Positions 1 through 12,690 of a DNA stretch of 64,000 nt are shown piece by piece. This stretch comes from Lycorma delicatula (Eukaryota; Arthropoda; Insecta; Hemiptera; Fulgoridae): the NCBI RefSeq assembly GCF_047948215.1, contig NC_134463.1, forward strand, positions 51,590,701 to 51,654,700. The letters are read 5' to 3'. The position numbers and the translations under genes were made by a program. The notes below the pieces were generated by a model, which did no database searches, was not told the DNA's origin, and saw only the letters and a list, made by a program, of their open reading frames with translations. Within the stretch, counting starts at the first letter, position 1. Every line of letters starts with the position of its first letter.

Positions 1-572
1 TTCTTACGTGGATTCTTTTTTTTGAGAAATTTCACTGGAATGTTCTAATTCAAGCCATTTAATTTACTTATAGTCTTTATAAATAAAACTATGGACCAAG
101 AAAAAAAGAAACTTGAATAAAATCAATGTTCTATTACGTACAATAAAAACAAGAATAACATTTAATACGAAAATAACTTACCAATTGTAAAATATCATAT
201 AAAATAGTAAATAATGGAAGCTTACTTGAATTAACAAAATTATAATTAAATTCAACTCATAAAACACGACTGTAAAGTCTTATTGCAGGGAGAAGGATAA
301 TGCAAAACTCACGGTATTCATGTGCGATGGTTTCTGCAACACAAGGAAGCACGCAGGTGAGAATTCGGCTTGCTTAAACCACAGAATATCATTGGGGCTA
401 CGATGCAGACAAAACGACTGTGGCACATAGTGTCCATGATGCTAATTAAGATTAACCGAACAAATTTGACAAAAGAAGTAAAAGTGTGAATAATTTCCTT
501 TGAAACTCTATTGAGACAAATCCTCGGCCAAAACGTCGAAGTTAAATAATAATAAAAAAACCCAGCTGGATC
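1..572. other. AT-rich non-coding DNA
   Basis: No open frame with protein-like composition and no repeat I can match elsewhere in the window. Open frames on the minus strand running out of 573-734 are antisense readings of the SINE that follows. Confidence 0.6.
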
Positions 573-864
573 CCGGATTGGTCTAGTGGTGTACGCGTCT
601 TCCCAAATCATCAGATTTGGAAGTAGAGAATTCCAGCGTTCAACTCCTAGTAAAGTCAGTTTTTTTACTAGGATTTCAATACTAGATCGTGGATACCGGT
701 GTTCTTTGGTGGTTGGGTTTTCAATTAACCACACATCTCAGGAATGGTCGAACTGAGACTGTAAATAATTCCACTTCATTTACACTCATACATATCATCC
801 TCATTCATCCTCTGAAGTATTATTTGAACGGTAATTACCAGAGGCTAAACAGGAAAAATAAAAG
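573..864 (+). repeat. tRNA-derived SINE, family I, copy 1
   Basis: The head carries an A-box-like stretch (GGTCTAGTGGT at about 580) and a degenerate B-box-like GTTCAACTCCT near 639, as in RNA polymerase III promoters of tRNA-derived SINEs. The body contains a block with ACTAGATCGTGGATACCGG and GGTTGGGTTTTCAATTAACC that recurs at 32234-32516, 44567-45012 (reverse), 47498-47886 and 63229-63440 (reverse). The 3' end is AAACAGG followed by an A-rich tail. Non-coding; mobility would depend on a partner LINE. The copy is diverged from the others by scattered substitutions, so it is old. Confidence 0.85.
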
Positions 865-990
865 GGTTCGAGCGGGAAGACCATCAGTGAGGCTGTGGAT
901 GGACACAAAAGACATAAGGCGCTGTGATAATACCATAAGAAGGAAGGCTGGAAGTTCCATATTGTTGAGGGGGAATGATTTTATTTGATA
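865..990 (+). pseudogene. possible LINE C-terminal scrap
   Basis: The reading GRPSVRLWMDTKDIRR resembles the short arginine/tryptophan-rich GRP..RW.D tail seen at the C-terminus of many insect endonuclease-reverse transcriptases. It lies directly after a SINE tail. Only about 40 codons are readable, so the assignment is weak and rests on recall of that family. Confidence 0.25.
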
Positions 991-3900
991 GCCCCTGAAA
1001 TGAGAGTTCCACACTACCGTGAGTTATAATAGGTGATTAAGCTTATCTCAGTTACATTTATGTTCCTGAGTTTCTGTTGGTCGTTCTGAATTTATCATAG
1101 CTTACCATGTTCTTTACATTTATATTTTAAACCTTCCATTATTGCCCAATTTGTAGCAAGTGTTGCTTTTTAAGTTAATTCGGTATAATATTCTAAATTT
1201 ACGTTAATTACAGAACTGCACTCTTATAAAGTTTCCTGTTCCGTAGATACTGTATATTTTTGAAGGAAAATAGTATTTTAATTCTTATTTTATATCAGAT
1301 TTAGAATAATTTCAAATGTAGATAAAGATTTTCTTATTTAAAAAATTGGTTTATTACCATTGTAATTACAAATTACAACTAAATTACTCAAGATGATGTC
1401 TTACATTTAATATTATCTGCTGATGTTTGTTGTAACCGAACGTAGTTTATAAATGCTAATTACGAATACATTATTCCAGTTACGAAATGAGATACATTGG
1501 TTAACATACGAATGATTAATTTTATTAATGAGGACGATAATGACATCTGTTTAGGTAATATTGTAATTTTTTGTGTCATGAAATATATTTTTTCCTTCTT
1601 GTACTAATTTAAAAAAAAAAAAAGATTTTTCAAACTTAGTGTTTTGCAGTATCCTATTTTAGAGAACAATTTTCTTTTGTTGAATAACTTTCTTTCTTCG
1701 AAAGAAATTATTTCTTTCTTTCGTATAGTGATACTCATATATGAACTTTTGTGATATTTACTATTATTACTAAATTTATTATCTGTTCTTTATCTTCTGC
1801 CTTCTCTATATCTCCGAAAGAGTTCTGTTAAATTTTTCGTTTCTAATTTATTATAGTTTTCCTTCCATATTCCCTACAGTTTTAGTTTTAATGTCTTATT
1901 TATATATTTTACGTTCATTTCCGCTTTACGAATATAATCGTAAATTCTGGACTTTTTTAACTGGGTGGTTTGTAGAATTTTGAAAAATTTTAAGTTGTTT
2001 TGAAGTCAAAATTGAAATTAAGCTGAAAGGTTCAGAAAATCAGAAATTTCAAAATACATTTTTCCCGTTTTTTAATTTAATAAATACTATTATTAAATTA
2101 AGCAGTTTTACTCGTATCTTAAATTTGTTTTTTTTTTTTCTGTTGATTTACACCGCAACTCTAATCTGGTTTATACATTTTATAAGGAAAAACCTTAGTT
2201 CTGGCTGATGGATGTAGTTCAGTTGGAATATATTTATAATGCGTAACCTCATAATGAAATGGTCATTTATTTTTAAAAAAGGAAACGGTATTCACCTCTA
2301 TCAAAGCAGACAACAAAATTTTTCGTGTAACTCAATACACAATACTTTGGCTAATGAGAAAGAACATTATAATACTTCTGTTGCTATTTTTAGAGCATTT
2401 AAATTTTCTTGGAAAACTTTTTCAAAAGTAACAACTAAAACTTTTTCGTGACTGAATTGACATACAACAATCTACGTCTGTTGTCGAATGAAAATAAATA
2501 TGTATGTCGTTAAATAATATGTCTGACTAAATTTTGAATAACGTGAAACAATCTTTTTCATTATTTAATTTTATATATTGCAGTATTTTTCAATACCGTT
2601 TAAAATCCTTTTGTTGTTGAATTACATTCGGTTTTTGAAAAAAGTTTTTTTTTTTTTTAAATAATCTTCATTGAAAGATGAATGACAAAAAGCGAATGGA
2701 AATTTTGGAATTTATTATTACAATTCAAATATTTTATTGTCCGATTATTGTTATGTTTCGTTATGTCACGACATATTTATGAATTATGATTGCTATTCTC
2801 CTATAATTATGGGCGCAGTAATTTATCTTTGGTTAACATTTCCTACAAAATTTTATTTGCATATTCTTATTTTTCAGTGTATGTGTTAGATACTTCTACT
2901 GCAGTAATTTAAAAAAATATATATTTCTATTTTCATATTATCAGTCAATTCGATTTCATTTTAGAATAGAACTTTTAAATAAACTACATCATTAATACGG
3001 TACTATATTCTTATCAGATACGGTTGTTTGTATTTTTTCTTTACCAAAGAATTAAAAAAAAAAAACGTAAATTTTAATCTTGGATTTAAAATGTCTGATT
3101 AAAATGTATTGTAGATGTTATCATAACATGTTTATGAACAAATTTGTTTGCGAGGATTTTAGAGTAGTATATTTTTTTGGCTGAATTCGTTGGAAACTAT
3201 TATTAAAAAAATATTTCATATTATACCGAATGATTTCAATTTCCCATTTCCTGAATTTCATTCTTCATGAGTGAAAAATATGGGTAGATCTCCCGTTTCA
3301 AATTTCGAATAATATTTATCGTTGATTTTATTTTTATAATCATTTTTCTAAAATTCATTCTCATTGAGGTGATGTTATAAAAGAGTACGGGCGTCAAAGA
3401 CTGTTACAGACTTCAAAATCATATGAAACTAAATGCATTCGTATAAAAATGCGTAAAGGTTCACGTTAAATGTTAAGAGCATTAACCATTATCATTATTT
3501 ATTTATTTTTTTAATAAATATCATTACGATGTTATAAAAACAAATGTATTTACTCTATTTGTCTATGTTTTCAATCAGAGTGCGTGTCTCTGTAGGAAAA
3601 TATTTAAAAATTAATTCATAAATAAAATTTCAGTTAAGGTTATTGATCAGTTCTTCCTGTCAGTTTTATTAAATCGGTTCCAAAATTTCTACTTGATCAA
3701 AAGTCGATTATAAATGAAGCAGTATGTATAATCACAGAATTTACGCTGTAATTATTTTATGGTAACACATAACACATAGTAACTCCTATATGGAGGAAAT
3801 ATAATGTTATATGAATGAAAGACAACTTTGTCAAATGGTAAGGATTGTTAATTCCATCAAACGGATTGAATAATTTATTTTTGATCTCATTATTATGGAG

Positions 3901-4707
3901 TTTTATTAATTAATTAATTTTATTAACTTATTTTTGATATAAAAGCAGCTGTAAATCAGAATGCATGTGTCTGCGTGGAATAATAAACAACTCAGTTACA
4001 GAAAAACAACATTAAATTTAAGATTTAGTAATAATAAAAATAAAATATGTACATACAGAATTATTGTGTGTTATCTTCCTCACCTAGAAAAGAAAAAATA
4101 TTATTAGTACTGTAATTTATAAAATTTTTAAGTATGAAAATTCAAAAATAATAACAATAATGCAAATTTATTATAAGAAAAAATTTATTTGTAATTTTTA
4201 TGTATTACATCAATTGCACACAATTTGAATGTAGAGAAACATTTGAGAAAATACCTGAAAGTGTAATTCTTATTTCATTTATTAAAAATATGTATCTAAC
4301 GAGGTGAAAAATTGTTTTGCGAGTTTTAAAATGTTTTGAGATATACAAATTTATATCTATCTAAATATATATCTTAATTCTTTCTCACTGCACTACATTA
4401 TTTATCTTTTCTTCTTTGAGATAAGAGATGTACATTGATCTTTAGTACATGTCCAAAAGGTTAATAATCTATGATAGCGTATTAATGGAAAAAAATTGAA
4501 ATATTTTAGGTATATGGTAAAATATTAATTTACAAAAAAAATTAGGTAAATCTTATGAAGTAAAATTTTAAAACGTTATCTTATATTAATAAAAATAAAA
4601 CTAAAGGTAACAAACGTAGTACAACCCACTTAGGTATGTATTGCATTTTATTATTTTAATTAACCTTCCATTGGATATTTAATTTACGCTGAAAGATACC
4701 AGTACTA

Positions 4708-4718
<11 letters not shown>

Positions 4719-4749
<31 letters not shown>

Positions 4750-4805
4750 GTATTTTTTTATATATATATAAATATTTTTTTAAATATTTTTTATATATAT
4801 ATATA
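4719..4805. repeat. (TA)n microsatellite
   Basis: Runs of TA alternate with short T-rich interruptions; the cleanest run is about 4719-4747. Low-complexity DNA, likely length-polymorphic. Confidence 0.9.
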
Positions 4806-5384
4806 TACACATATGTATTTTTTTTAAAATTAATTATGTAATATTTTTTTATTTATAAAAAACAAAAAGCAAAGATTGTTTTCTTTTTAATATCTTTTAA
4901 TTTATAGTCGCATCAACAATTTAAGTCATTAGCGACTGCAGTGTAACTGTAAATGTACCGATTAACATGTAGTCTTGAACAGACCTAGGCCGACCATTCC
5001 TGAAACGTTATTAGACAAATAAGCAAGAAAAAATTATATATTTTCTAGAATATTCTTTTAATTTTTCAACAACAATTCGTTCGTAGCCTGGAAATTTATT
5101 AAAAGTTAGTGATTTGTTAGCGAATTTTTGGCAGTTTAAATCTATGTTAATAGTAATAAAAGAGGAAACTCAATTAAAAATTTTCTTTCATTTTGTTACG
5201 TAAAATAATAATATTTTTAACATCATTTTGGGGTAAAATACGTAAATTATTTTTTTTTATAAATGATATTTAAATAATTTAGCTTTCAAAAAGTCTGATG
5301 TAGCCCAGACCCTTCAGGAATATTATTTAAGAATTTTCTAATAGATTTCAATAAAAGAACAGTGTTTCGGATTTTGTATGTATG

Positions 5385-5560
5385 TGTGCATGCATCCGAG
5401 AGCGTGCGTGTGTGCGCGCGCGCATGATGATGGTTAGTTTCGTCCGGGAGTGTGTTGCTGGTCTTTTGCAGCGTGTGTCAGAAGAATCATCGTGCTAGTG
5501 TGGTGGTATGCTCTCTGTGTCATATATTCAAATGTGCTTTCTTGTTAGTGTGTATTCATA
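5385..5560. other. G/T-skewed block with CpG-like alternation
   Basis: A (GT)n stretch passes into GCGCGCGC around 5415-5423 and then into G/T-rich DNA, out of keeping with the AT-rich surroundings. It could be a decayed microsatellite or a fragment of a promoter or transposon. I see no start codon context, splice signals or protein reading that would decide. Confidence 0.35.
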
Positions 5561-6605
5561 ATAGTTCAGTGTAAATCATCTTTGTTAGACTTATTAGACT
5601 GTGTTGCATATTTGTAAACTTCAAATTGTGATTAAAAACAAATCTTACGTATTTATAATTGGTGTTCATAACCATTATTTATACAGTTCACTATCCAAAA
5701 AAATTTCAAGCAATAATTCACAACAAACTGTAAACTAAACTCAAGGAAAGTGCGTTGCTATTGAAATTTTCATATTTAGTTAGCCTAATTAACGATTTTA
5801 AGAAGATATTTATTTTAATGTAATTTCCTTTTTTCTGTTGGCCATGGAAAAAACACTGTGAGCTTTTCGTTCCTTTCTTTTCTGTGTATTAAGTTTCTCG
5901 CTAAATAAAATTTGATAGAAAAATGAAACAGGTTTTACGTAATTTTTGAGGTTAAAAGCACGTTATTGAATCGTACGAATAAAGTATTTTATGATGTGAT
6001 TGGATTTTAATGAATCCTGAAAACATACTATAAAAAAAAAATCGTTAAAACTTTAAAATACCCAAGGTATGACCAAATAATAACCGTCTCAAGTTATGAT
6101 CAAGAGATTAGATTATTTAATATAGTCTAAATAACACATAAAGTTTTCATTATAAAGAATGAATAAACATTGGAAAAAAGATAGATTTGAAGCTATAGTT
6201 AAAGGAAGACAACTATTTCTATTATTATTATTATTAGTTTTTTTATACAATTAGTACAGTTTGTTTAGGTATAGGCTACCCTAGCAAAATTTTTTATTAG
6301 ACTTCGTAAACACTATTATCAAGGAATATTTAAATAATTTAATAAATTTGACAAGCATATAAACAATTTAATTTTACTGTTAATTAGAGGTTTTTATCGA
6401 GAAAGTAACCTCACTAATGAAAAATTTAAAAGTTTCAACATTTTTTCTTTCTCTTTTATTTTTACTATTAACTAACTGTAAGAAAGATTATGGTGAAAAT
6501 TCTCTTATCGAAAAGTTGCAGTACTTTCAATTTACAGTTTCAAGTATATAAATTGACATTTAACAGGCGATTTAAACATTAAATATACATGTATATTAAG
6601 ATTTG

Positions 6606-6645
6606 CTTATATCCCACTTACATTACGATGTAAATGGGATATAAG
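6606..6645. repeat. near-perfect short-loop hairpin (18-bp arms)
   Basis: The arm CTTATATCCCACTTACAT at 6606-6623 is repeated inverted at 6628-6645 with one mismatch and a 4-base loop. Confidence 0.85.
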
Positions 6646-7436
6646 AATATATGTCATAAACAAATAACCAAACTTTTAAATATTTTTCAACAATATATTT
6701 AGTTCATGACCTTATTTTACTTAATTATATAAGTAATAAGTTTATAAACTTCATCTAACTTTCAAGATTATTATTAAGTAATATAAAACATTTGTGTTTT
6801 TTTCTTCATGTTATGATATAAATTACAACTCTATGTATTTAATTTTTATTTTTAAATGGTATCAGGCTGATGAATAGAGAAATAAATGTTTAATCTGGGA
6901 TCACGACTGAGTTATGACAAAGTAGCTTGTTGTTAGAGTTTCCTTTATTCATTAATATGCGATGGAATATGTATTACGCATTAGAAAACCTGTTGTAAAA
7001 TTAGGATTATATATTTTATTTAATTCTGTGTATGTATTTATATTAATTAGTATTTACAAGTTTTATTAATCAATTAATTATTGCAATTCAAGAACATAAA
7101 AATTTTAAAATCTATATATATAAAACAACATGTTGTGGCTGATTCATAATCAACACCCAGCATGTAATTTAATAGGGGTCATGTGCTGCCCAAACCAGGT
7201 TTTTCCCAAAGGTTTTACATTGACTATTTCGTCTCTCTTTTTGGAAAGATTTTCTTCTCTTTTCGCTGTTGGTTTTCCTGAAACCTCGACAGATTTTTAT
7301 TTTATTTCTGAAAGTATTTCTGTTACCATTTATTCTTCTTTAATAATTAATTTCTTTAGATCTTTTTCGATTTCTTAAAACCAGTGGTTTTTAGGTTTTT
7401 AATATAGAAAGATAATAATTAATGATTCTTTTTGTT

Positions 7437-7449
7437 AATCTGTTGTTAC
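7437..7449 (+). repeat. left target-site duplication of the RT fragment
   Basis: AATCTGTTGTTAC is repeated exactly at 8054-8066, directly after an A-tract, flanking the reverse-transcriptase fragment between them. Confidence 0.8.
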
Positions 7450-8053
7450 AAACTGGTGTGTAATATTTATGAAAAAGGAGAATTTCCGTCAGACTTCAAA
7501 AACAGTGTTATAGTCATGATACCAAAGAAAGCAGGGACAGATAAATGTGAAGAATACAGAACAATTAGTTTAACTAGTCATGCATCAAAAATCTTAACTA
7601 GAATTCTATACAGAAAAATTAAGAGGAGAGTGGAAGAAGTGTTAAGAGAAGACCAATTTGGTTTCAGGAAAAGTATAGGGACAAGGGAAGCAATTTTAGG
7701 CCTCAGATTAATAGTAGAAGGAAGATTAAAGAAAAACAAACCAACATACTTAGCGTTTATAGACCTAGAAAAAGCATTCGATAACGTAGACTGGAATAAA
7801 ATGTTCACCATTTTAAAAAAATTAGGGTTCAAATACAGAGATAGATGAACAATTGCTAACATGTACAGGAACCAAACAGCAACAGTAACAATTGAAGAAC
7901 ATAAGAAAGAAGCCGTAATAAGAAAGGCAGTCCGACAAGGATGTTCCCTATCGCCGTTACTTTTTAATCTTTACATGGAACTAGCAGTTAATGATGTTAA
8001 AGAACAATTTAGATTCGGAGTAACAGTTCAAGGTGAAAAGATAAAAAAAAAAA
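7450..8053 (+). pseudogene. non-LTR retrotransposon reverse-transcriptase fragment
   Basis: About 200 codons of an RNA-directed DNA polymerase domain of the endonuclease-reverse transcriptase LINE type. Visible in order: the IPKKAG...YRTISL fingers motif, QFGFRKSIGTRE, motif A in FIDLEKAFDNV, and motif B in RQGCSLSPLLFN. The frame is open from 7450 except for one in-frame TGA at 7846-7848; reading resumes in the same frame. It stops at GEKI, just before where the Y/F-A-D-D active-site motif would follow, and runs into a 12-base A-tract and the second copy of the 13-bp duplication. So both the 5' part and the catalytic C-terminal part are absent. The missing YADD motif means it cannot be active. 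A premature polyadenylation or internal priming event before insertion would explain the structure (inference). Confidence 0.85.
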
Positions 8054-8123
8054 AATCTGTTGTTACTCATTATTTTTATTATATTAGTTTATATATAAGA
8101 AAAATAATGAGTAACAACAGATT
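8054..8123. repeat. hairpin with 24-bp arms containing the right duplication copy
   Basis: AATCTGTTGTTACTCATTAT and the bases after it (8054-8077) recur inverted at 8100-8123 with a 22-base AT-rich loop. The first 13 bases of the left arm are the right copy of the duplication flanking the RT fragment, so the LINE entered one arm of a palindrome. A (TA)n run follows at about 8135-8161. Confidence 0.85.
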
Positions 8124-8130
8124 TTTTATA

Positions 8131-8161
<31 letters not shown>

Positions 8162-8164
<3 letters not shown>

Positions 8165-10539
8165 TTTTAGTTGTTTTTTTACTAGATACGTTATTTTTAT
8201 TTTAATTAATTATTTTATAGTACAACATAATTAATCTATTTGAATAATATTTAAATCTAACTAGTGAAAATTTAACAGGTTATTTTGTTTTGTTGAAAGA
8301 AAATAAATAAAAATTACATTTTTTTTTTAATCACTAAAGGTTTTAAATAATTTCTAAAAATTACTTAAATTAAATCTTCCCTGCATCCGATATTTTTTAT
8401 GTTAATTGAAAAAATAATAAACTTTTAATCCAGTACTAAGATTTTTTAATTGAGATTTACTTAGGTCAGGCTTATTTTATTAAAATTTTAATTGGTATTG
8501 ATTGTGTTTTATTACGTAGATTATTTTCTCATTTAGAAAGAAGAGAAATTAGATTTATAATCTGTTTTTTATTTGGATGTTTAATCTATTATTTAAAATA
8601 ATTAACAGAAAATAATATCTGAATAATTTATTTATTTTTAAATTAATTATTATTTTAATTTATTGGTTACTTCTTTAAAATATGTAAACTTTTTTCGTTA
8701 AGTTTTTACGTTGTTTACTAAACGGAGCATTATTAATATTATCCAAAACATTAAATTCCCTAATAAGAAATTTAATGTTTAAAGGTGCATCGTTTTAAAT
8801 CCTAAAATGTAGAACCATCTCCTTATTTTAACATACAAAATTCTGTTGAATGTAAAATTGTAAATAAGTTTAGTTCTTTCAACTGGAAGCGAGTGAGAAA
8901 ATTAAGGCAGTTCATATTCTCGTTCCTTTTCCTTTCCAAATTTAACCTTACTCTTCGTTTATCATATAATCTATTTTACTAAATTCCTTCTCATCTACCC
9001 GTCCCAAATTACTATCCATAAATCTTTAAAATTTATGACATTGTAAATAGTCGGATTTAATTTTAATTGTTTTACACAATTTGTTACTTAATTAAAATTT
9101 TACTTAATTAAGAAGCCTCAACGAAATTAAACGCTCTATTTAAAACTTTAATAAAATGTTATATATTTCTATACTATTCACATTATAAGAGAACATTTAA
9201 ATTCTCTTTACGTAATGCGTAGAAATTAGGTTTCACTGAGAGCATAAAATATTGATAACAGGATTAGCTTGATAATAAGAAAACAGCGGCTATACCGATT
9301 TAAAACATCCATTTGATCTTCTGCGCATTAAGTTAAAGGAGTAGGATGAATGTTGTTATCCTATCTGGATAATCCATTAGTATCTTAGTTGTGACTTAAT
9401 GCACAATAATGCATTTTACACGCATTAGACCCATGGTTCTAATAAATAAATAAGTAACAGAATTAAACTATATTAGATATGACCTGTTATTTTCATACTA
9501 TCAGTAAATGTATTACAGTGTAAGCCTAATCGATGTAGGAATTTACAAATATAAATAGAAATATATAAATAGAATAATTCACTCTCAAAAATATCCAAAA
9601 CTTATAAAAGATTTTCCTAACAAAATATGTAAAAATTCGTTAACACAAACAGGTTAATAAAAATTACATTTATATAGTATTTATATATTAATAAAGATAA
9701 TAAAGTTTTAAAGAAAATAAAACAGGTAATCCAGAGCAATAAATAATATTTTTGAATTAGTAATTGAATAATAAATTGAAAAAAAATTGACAATATTATT
9801 AGTTTTAGATATTTAAAATTATTTGTTTAAATATATTATTATGGGGTAGGGATTTTTCTGAAATTATCACACAAAATTTTATATACATATTTTTTTTTTT
9901 TTAAATATACAGTATAGGAATACATAAAAACAAAATGAAAAATACATTTCATGCCAAAATAATAGAAATTACATTTCCTTATAAAAAATGACGAATAGGT
10001 ATCACTTTCCTTTACATCAATTCATCTTCAGTTGGTTTTTTTTAAATCTAATTAAGGCTGAAACAATAGAACAATTTTCTCCTCATTTATTTCTTAGAGA
10101 TACATAGGCTAATGTGATTACTATTCCGTTCTATTCTTTAATTAAAATTACTCTTTAACAGGAAATAGAGATAGAGTAGTAATATATAAATGGATTTTAT
10201 AACAGAAGGAAAATTTAATTATTTGTAACGTATAATTAAATTACGTGTACGTCAATTTCAGTTAAGTTCATTCTTTAAACGAATTGGAATACATTTTATG
10301 TCATGTTTGATTATTTATAATATTAATTTACAGAAATTTTAAAAATGTAGAGAAAATATACAATGTTTATGTTTACATTAAATGTTTAAAACCTCTATGT
10401 ACTTTTTATCAGCTTCATTCGAAATAGTTATTAATTTACGTGTCTTAAATATTTCAAAAAAGTATTCTTATCATTTTTTTATGTGGTTTAGGCCTTAATT
10501 AGAGCAATTCTATTTAATTTTGGGAAGATAATTTCTTGT
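8162..10539. other. AT-rich intergenic DNA
   Basis: No protein-like frame and no repeat shared with the rest of the window. Only homopolymer runs (e.g. T-run near 9890) are notable. Confidence 0.6.
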
Positions 10540-12690
10540 AATTATTCTTCTATGTCCAGTACTCCCTCATTCATTCAGATCTCTGGAATCTCTGTGATAT
10601 TTTTAAATTCCTCTGTGATATTTATATTTCTTTGTTTCAGTATTCTGATTTTTAATTTTGTTTCTTGTTTTTAGGAATAATGTTTTCATTCCTTTTCAAA
10701 ATCTATTCTTTTGTAATTTTAAGTTCTTTAAGATCTTCTTCTAATTTTTTTGCCACTTATTTGCAACTTTATTTTTTTGTTGGTAGGTTAGTAATTTCTT
10801 GTTTAGCCTTTCTTCTGGGAGCCTTGCTAGATGACTATAGAAGTTTAATCTTCTTTCCCTTATGATGTTCAGAAGGATTCGTTCTCTTGATATACGATTT
10901 CATTTGGGAGAAGTCGATATTTTCCGTTTACTATGTGTTTTTATTTTGTTAATAATTGTTCTTAGAATCTTCATTCCACTCTCCGAAGTTCTTTTGTTCT
11001 ATTTTTGCTTCAAGATTGAATAGTATTGCACATGCATAGGTTAATTTGGGTCGTGTTACTGTATTGTAGTTTTTAATTTTTGTCTTTATTGAAAGGCTCT
11101 TTTTTTGTATATGGCCACATTATTTTCTGTGCATGCAGGAGTTTATTGATTCTATTTTGGATTGCTGGATTTTCATTTACTTATTTTTCTGTGTTTTTTA
11201 TTACTTGTTGGTCGTTGCGGGTTGTGATTCGGTGTTTTCTTGGTGATGGATATTTTTTCAGTCTTTTCATCGGAAATTACAAATCCGACTTTCCCTGCTA
11301 CCTTTTGGAGGGTTTCTATTTGTTTTTTGGTTTCGTACCAAATTTCTGACAACATGATCATCCGCGGACGCTAGAAAATTTAATTTTATCTGTTGCCCAG
11401 TTTTGAGTTCTTTGTTCTACTTTTCCCATTTCCCCCATGATTTTTTCAAATACGCAGTTAAAGAGAAGCGAAGAAAGCCCATTTCCCTACCTTGCTGTTT
11501 TTATCTTTAATAGTTTGGAGAGCTCTCCTCTAAATTTTATTTTTTAGTTAGTGTTTTTAAGTGCTTTAATCATATTTATTATTTTCTGTGGAGTTCAAAT
11601 TCTTTAAGGGTGTTTAGTAAAGATTCTCTATAGACACAATCATACGCTTTTTTACATTTATGAATGATACTAGTATTAAAATTTTTTTCTTTTTTTCTTT
11701 TGGCGGTCAATTATCCATTTTAAATTTATGATTTGTTCCAGATAGCTTCTTGCCGGTCTGAAACCCCTAGATATTGTCTTAGTTCCTTGTCTAGTTGGCC
11801 TTGCATTCTCCGCAAAAACTTTTAGAAAATAATCTTGTAGGTCGATAAGGAAGGTTCCTCCTTTAAATAATTGTTGGGATCAGTCAAACCTTTATAGTGT
11901 AAAGGATGAATTAAGGCTGTGTTCCAATTCTGGGGCAGTTACTTTGTACTTAAAATTTCTACTAATATTTGTGGAGATTTACAATTGTTTGATCATTAGC
12001 ATTTTTTGACAGTTCCGCTGTTAATTGATTTTCTTCGGCAGCTTTTTAATTTTGAAAGCAAACCTATCACTGGTTTTCCTTTTTTCGTTTGAAGGCGATA
12101 TTTACCGAAGTTGTTTTATTTTTTGTTTGAAAATGGAAGTGTTACGTTTTCATCCCCTCTTGCCGTCGGGTGCTGAAACCTAGCGGTGGCTAAGGTGCCC
12201 ACGACAAACTATGGATGCCGGACCATCACGCCACTCTACGTCACTAGCTGCTCCTTCGAGCACTGTACGTAGCGTCTTCTACCAGTCAGCACTCATAGCT
12301 AACCCAAGGAGGTCGCGTATGGACTCTCTCAATTCTTGTTCGGATGAACATTACTTTAAGTTTTATTTAGCTTATGTTTGCTATATTTAACGTTAAGTTA
12401 TAAGTTACAAGTGTTGTGTTACGAAATTATTTTATATTGTCTTCATTCATCACCTATGAACACATACAGTCCACCCTCGCTCTAAAATCTACCGCAACGC
12501 TGTTAACCAAGGGCGTTCCGTCAACGTCGCAACAATAAGTTTTAGAGGTTTTAGGGTTTTTCACAGTTCAATAGCTTTTTGAAGTAATCTGCTAATATTT
12601 CTGCGTTCTCCGTATTATTGTGTGCTAGTTTCCCTTCGTAATTTTTAAGCATTAGCGTTGGTAGGGAATATTTAGAAAGGTGAATTTAAG
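10540..12690 (-). pseudogene. decayed LINE (reverse transcriptase), split by an LTR
   Basis: Reading the minus strand with many frameshifts and stops gives a recognisable order of non-LTR reverse-transcriptase blocks: a pre-RT segment (ILADYFKKLLNC near 12600), then LPQNWNTALIHPLH and DPNNY near 11900, KKAYDCVYRESLLNTLKEFE near 11630, an active-site region reading LASADDHVV near 11370 in place of FADD, then a segment with ISDEKTE near 11260 and a C-terminal tail reaching about 10560. The same protein type, less decayed, is at 27540-28690. The element has lost coding capacity completely. A GC-richer block at 12140-12534 interrupts the frame and is annotated as a solo LTR. Confidence 0.75.
12140..12534. 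mobile_element. probable solo LTR inserted in the LINE
   Basis: The 395-bp block starts TGTTACG and ends GCAACA, the TG...CA and short inverted ends expected of a retroviral-type LTR. It is clearly richer in G+C than its surroundings, has no open frame, and sits between two parts of the same decayed LINE (pre-RT segment to the right, RT to the left). The flanking 5-mers are GGAAG and ATAAG, so a target-site duplication, if present, has decayed. I cannot name the family (Gypsy or Pao would both fit). Confidence 0.6.

Larger units (their letters stand above)
991..7130. other. AT-rich intergenic DNA without recognisable genes
   Basis: About 6 kb with no protein-like open frame above 70 codons and no match to other repeats in the window. 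It contains poly(A/T) runs, a (TA)n tract near 4720-4805, a G/T-skewed block at about 5385-5560 with alternating GC, and one short hairpin at 6606-6645, listed separately. Confidence 0.6.

Noticed and set aside
318..734. 138-codon open frame on the minus strand
   Set aside because: It is the antisense of SINE copy 1 and its flank; the peptide has no family resemblance.
7130..7378. 82-codon frame just upstream of the RT fragment
   Set aside because: Lies outside the 13-bp duplication and shows no RT or other family motif; likely chance.
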